This document shows positions 61,506 to 64,000 of a stretch of DNA of 64,000 nucleotides, piece after piece. The stretch lies in assembly GCF_023715345.1 (NCBI RefSeq), contig NZ_JAMBNY010000005.1, positions 1 to 64,000 of the forward strand, in the 5' to 3' direction. Within the stretch, counting starts at the first letter, position 1; every line of letters starts with the position of its first letter. The stretch comes from Paenibacillus camelliae. Its GTDB lineage: Bacteria > Bacillota > Bacilli > Paenibacillales > Paenibacillaceae. The notes under the pieces are model-generated. The model was not told the origin of the DNA, did not search any database, and was given only the letters and a program-made list of their open reading frames with translations. The position numbers were made by a program, and so were the translations under genes.

Positions 61506-64000
61506 ATGAGTAGAGTGAGTAAAGCAAGAAATTTGCTTACAGTGGCGGTAATTGGGGCCTTAGTATTTCAGCTGTTTATTCCCACAGCTTCAATTGCAGC
61601 GTATTCTGAAACAGATCTATCCGTATCCACAGAATTAACGGAAGAAGTGCTGGAAGAGACGGCAGAAAGTGTTTATCACATCATCAATCCCGGATTTGAA
61701 AGCGGGGACTTGACGGGCTGGACAGTTGTGCAAGGCAGTGCGTTCGGTGAGAACAGTGTATCCGATGAAACAACCTGGTGGGCGGAGCAGATCCCTTATA
61801 GCCAGGAGGGCACTTATCATTTAAACGGCTGGAGATATGATGAATCCGCAACAGGTATACTCCGCTCCAGTACTTTTGAGCTTGGTGGAAGCGGCTGGAT
61901 CAGCTTTAAGCTTGGCGGAGCTAAAAATTCGGATAAAGTATACATCAATATTTTGGAAGCGGATACAGGGCGAGTGGTTGCTAGATACAGCAATCAAGCT
62001 TTTAGCGATTCTGGCTTCCCAGATCCCGCTAACGGAATGCGGCTGGCCAATTTGACACAGTATAAGGCCGATTTATCTGAGCATTTGGGGAAGAAGCTCT
62101 ACTTAGAAATCATCGACAATGCTACCTCAGACTGGGGCTTGATTTTTGCGGATGCGCTCTATATGTATCATGAGGCGGAGCCGCCTGAGGGCATTATTGC
62201 TATCGATATTAAGCCGGATTTTGCACGCCATCAGCTGATCAATCCGGGCTTTGAAACAGGAGATTTGACGGGCTGGTCGGTTGTTGAAGGCAGTGCATTT
62301 GGTGAGAACAGCGTTTCTGATGAGACGACATGGTGGGCCGAGGAAATCCCGTACAATCAGGAAGGCAACTATCACCTAAACGGTTGGAGGTATGACGAAT
62401 CCGCGACAGGGATATTACGCTCCAGCAGCTTCGAGCTAGGCGGAACAGGCTGGATTACGTTCAGGCTGGGTGGTGGTAAGCAAAAGGATCAAGTGTATGT
62501 ACGTATCGTTGAAGCAGACAGCGGGAAAGTAATCGCACGCTATGGCAATGATGAATTTAGCGAGCAAGGGTTTCCAGATCCAGCACAAGGCATGAAGCTA
62601 GCCAATATGGTGCAGTATAAGGCGGATCTGTCAGAGCATCTAGGCAAAACGCTTTATGTGGAAATCGTAGACCATGCTACCTCGGATTGGGGCTTGGTTT
62701 TCTCTGATGATTTCCAAACTTACTATGAAATTGCTCCTGAAGATGGAATAATTGCGCGCAATATTAATCCAACGGAAATGGTTAATGGAAGCTTTGAAAG
62801 CGGAGATTTTCAAGGCTGGATAGTAACGGGCGACGCTTTTCATGTTACAGATGAAGATCATGCTCTCAAAGCAGGAACTTATTTCGCTCAATCAGACTTA
62901 GAACAGCGGGGTTCGATTGCTTCAAGTATCTTCACGCTTCAAGGTAGTGGAATGATTCAGTTCACAATTTTGGATATAGTAAATCCACAGGATGCCTATG
63001 TGGCACTTTATGATGCGAGCAGTGATACTATGCTGATGAAGACGGAAAACGTAAGCGCTAATGAGCATATCTCCTGGAATGTGCAGAAGTATTACAATGA
63101 CAATCTTTACATAAAAGTTGTCGATCAATCTGCAGTTGCAAGCATTGCAGTTGATGGTTTTCAAGCGAATCATCTAGGTGTTGTATCCTATCTTAACCTT
63201 GATGAAGGATCTGGAATGCTAGCAATGGAGCAAGTGAGCAACCTGCAGCATGATGTTAACTATGTATTCAATGAAGCAAGATATATGGCAGCCAAAGATC
63301 CGCGCTGGACTTCATACGGCGTAAAGGGTGGCGCTCTTCTGTTCGATGGATATTCGAATTATATCGAGATCAATGCAGACGAGGTAGTGCCTGTAAGGGA
63401 TGCATTAACCATTGAAGCGTGGGTTTCACCGCGCAGCTATGAGTGGGGAGACGGCGGCAAGCTGTCGGCAATTGTCAACCAATCCAATCAAGATAAAGCA
63501 GAAGGCTTTGCGTTAGGCATGTATCGGCACGGAGCATGGTCCATGCAGGTTGGCATTGGCGGACAATGGATTCAAGTATGGGTGAATGATCATCCACTGG
63601 AAAAGTATAAGTGGAACTATGTAGTAGCTACATTCGATAAAGATGACGGACGTATTACATTATATCTTAATGGTGAGGAGGTAGCCTCACAAGTGACGCC
63701 TGTCGGCATGTCGCTAACACCTTCAACTGAAAGCCTAATTATCGGTAAAAATAATAAGCCGGTTGAACTGGCAGGAGTATTCTCGTTTAATATGTTCAGT
63801 GGGCTTATAGACGAAGTGAAGCTGCACAATACTGCGCTTGCACCAGAAATGATAAGGAATGAATACGCCGCTATGAAAGCGCTTCATAACGGGACGATCC
63901 CAGATATACCCAATTATGCTATCGATGAGGATCCAAGTGTATTTGACGGAGATCAGCATCGTCCGCAATATCATGCTATTCCTCCGCAAAACTGGATGAA
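61506..64000 (+). CDS. Secreted multidomain LamG-GH32 fructanase (3' partial)
   Basis: Open from 61506 to the window end (831 full codons). Signal peptide (LLTVAVIGALVFQLFIPTASIAAYS), two similar carbohydrate-binding-like modules of about 185 residues (INPGFESGDLTGW and INPGFETGDLTGW starts), a third diverged module (~425-560), and a LamG domain (~560-790) homologous to that of the cytoplasmic enzyme at 57539. GH32 then begins at QYHAIPPQNWMN, where the window ends. It probably cuts levan or inulin outside the cell and feeds the adjacent importer. GGAGGAG precedes the ATG. Whether the next residues are DPNG or EPHAP is not visible, and any SLH or other C-terminal anchor is also beyond the window. 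Confidence 0.88.
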   Translation, partial: MSRVSKARNLLTVAVIGALVFQLFIPTASIAAYSETDLSVSTELTEEVLEETAESVYHIINPGFESGDLTGWTVVQGSAFGENSVSDETTWWAEQIPYSQEGTYHLNGWRYDESATGILRSSTFELGGSGWISFKLGGAKNSDKVYINILEADTGRVVARYSNQAFSDSGFPDPANGMRLANLTQYKADLSEHLGKKLYLEIIDNATSDWGLIFADALYMYHEAEPPEGIIAIDIKPDFARHQLINPGFETGDLTGWSVVEGSAFGENSVSDETTWWAEEIPYNQEGNYHLNGWRYDESATGILRSSSFELGGTGWITFRLGGGKQKDQVYVRIVEADSGKVIARYGNDEFSEQGFPDPAQGMKLANMVQYKADLSEHLGKTLYVEIVDHATSDWGLVFSDDFQTYYEIAPEDGIIARNINPTEMVNGSFESGDFQGWIVTGDAFHVTDEDHALKAGTYFAQSDLEQRGSIASSIFTLQGSGMIQFTILDIVNPQDAYVALYDASSDTMLMKTENVSANEHISWNVQKYYNDNLYIKVVDQSAVASIAVDGFQANHLGVVSYLNLDEGSGMLAMEQVSNLQHDVNYVFNEARYMAAKDPRWTSYGVKGGALLFDGYSNYIEINADEVVPVRDALTIEAWVSPRSYEWGDGGKLSAIVNQSNQDKAEGFALGMYRHGAWSMQVGIGGQWIQVWVNDHPLEKYKWNYVVATFDKDDGRITLYLNGEEVASQVTPVGMSLTPSTESLIIGKNNKPVELAGVFSFNMFSGLIDEVKLHNTALAPEMIRNEYAAMKALHNGTIPDIPNYAIDEDPSVFDGDQHRPQYHAIPPQNWM
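61683..62777. repeat. 555-bp tandem module repeat in secreted fructanase
   Basis: Modules starting at 61683 and 62238 share period 555 bp (185 codons) and clear DNA similarity, for example around GACGGGCTGG and ACGACATGGTGGGC-type stretches. A third, strongly diverged module follows from about 62778. Confidence 0.8.

Overview
The window reads as a chromosomal segment of a spore-forming, polysaccharide-degrading Firmicute, most likely Paenibacillus or a close relative. The reasons are moderate GC, strong AGGAGG-type ribosome binding sites with frequent GTG/TTG starts, S-layer-homology (SLH) anchored surface proteins, a LysM/Gmad2 spore-type protein, LplABC-type sugar importers without their own ATPase, cre-like sites and many families typical of that genus. 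No rRNA, tRNA, CRISPR array, insertion sequence or prophage was seen. Genes run off both window ends.

Layout. 1-2.4 kb: 3' end of an SLH-anchored surface protein with near-identical Ig-like repeats. 2.9-6.6 kb: a 7TMR-DISM histidine kinase and OmpR-type regulator, then an unknown helical protein whose upstream region shares a TTTAA direct repeat with the kinase gene. 6.8-7.6 kb: LysM/Gmad2 protein. 7.8-12.6 kb: glucuronide locus (GPH symporter, beta-glucuronidase, divergent AraC regulator). 12.7-19.4 kb: a six-gene minus-strand operon (MFS, SsuABC-like ABC importer, cyclase-family hydrolase, nitrilase-family amidase) with a divergent LysR regulator. 19.5-20.4 kb: OhrR/MarR regulator with glutathione peroxidase. 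20.7-22.2 kb: orphan solute-binding lipoprotein.

22.5-35.3 kb is a surface polysaccharide-degradation block: a secreted esterase carrying its own cohesin and dockerin, a small SLH-anchored cohesin protein, and a giant (about 3040 aa) SLH-anchored enzyme with two GHL10 domains, Ig-like modules, carbohydrate-binding-like modules and nine FIVAR-type repeats. Together they look like a minimal cellulosome-like attachment system.

35.4-41.4 kb is mixed regulatory and stress genes: PadR with a DUF1129 membrane protein, an ECF sigma factor with a membrane anti-sigma-like protein, MazEF, epoxide hydrolase, and a WYL regulator. 41.6-50.1 kb is a six-gene exopolysaccharide operon equivalent to Bacillus ydaJKLMN. 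It includes a degenerate GGDEF protein that keeps the RxxD c-di-GMP inhibitory site, plus an added GT-C-like membrane protein.

50.3-64 kb is a fructan utilization locus: LacI regulator, ABC importer (two permeases and a lipoprotein), a fused fructokinase-GH32 enzyme, a cytoplasmic LamG-GH32 enzyme with a Glu in place of the usual Asp nucleophile, a GH32-like propeller protein, and the 5' part of a large secreted LamG-GH32 enzyme. The same 15-bp operator (TTGGAAACGTTTCAA or close variants) lies before the regulator, twice before the transporter and once before the secreted enzyme, tying them into one regulon.
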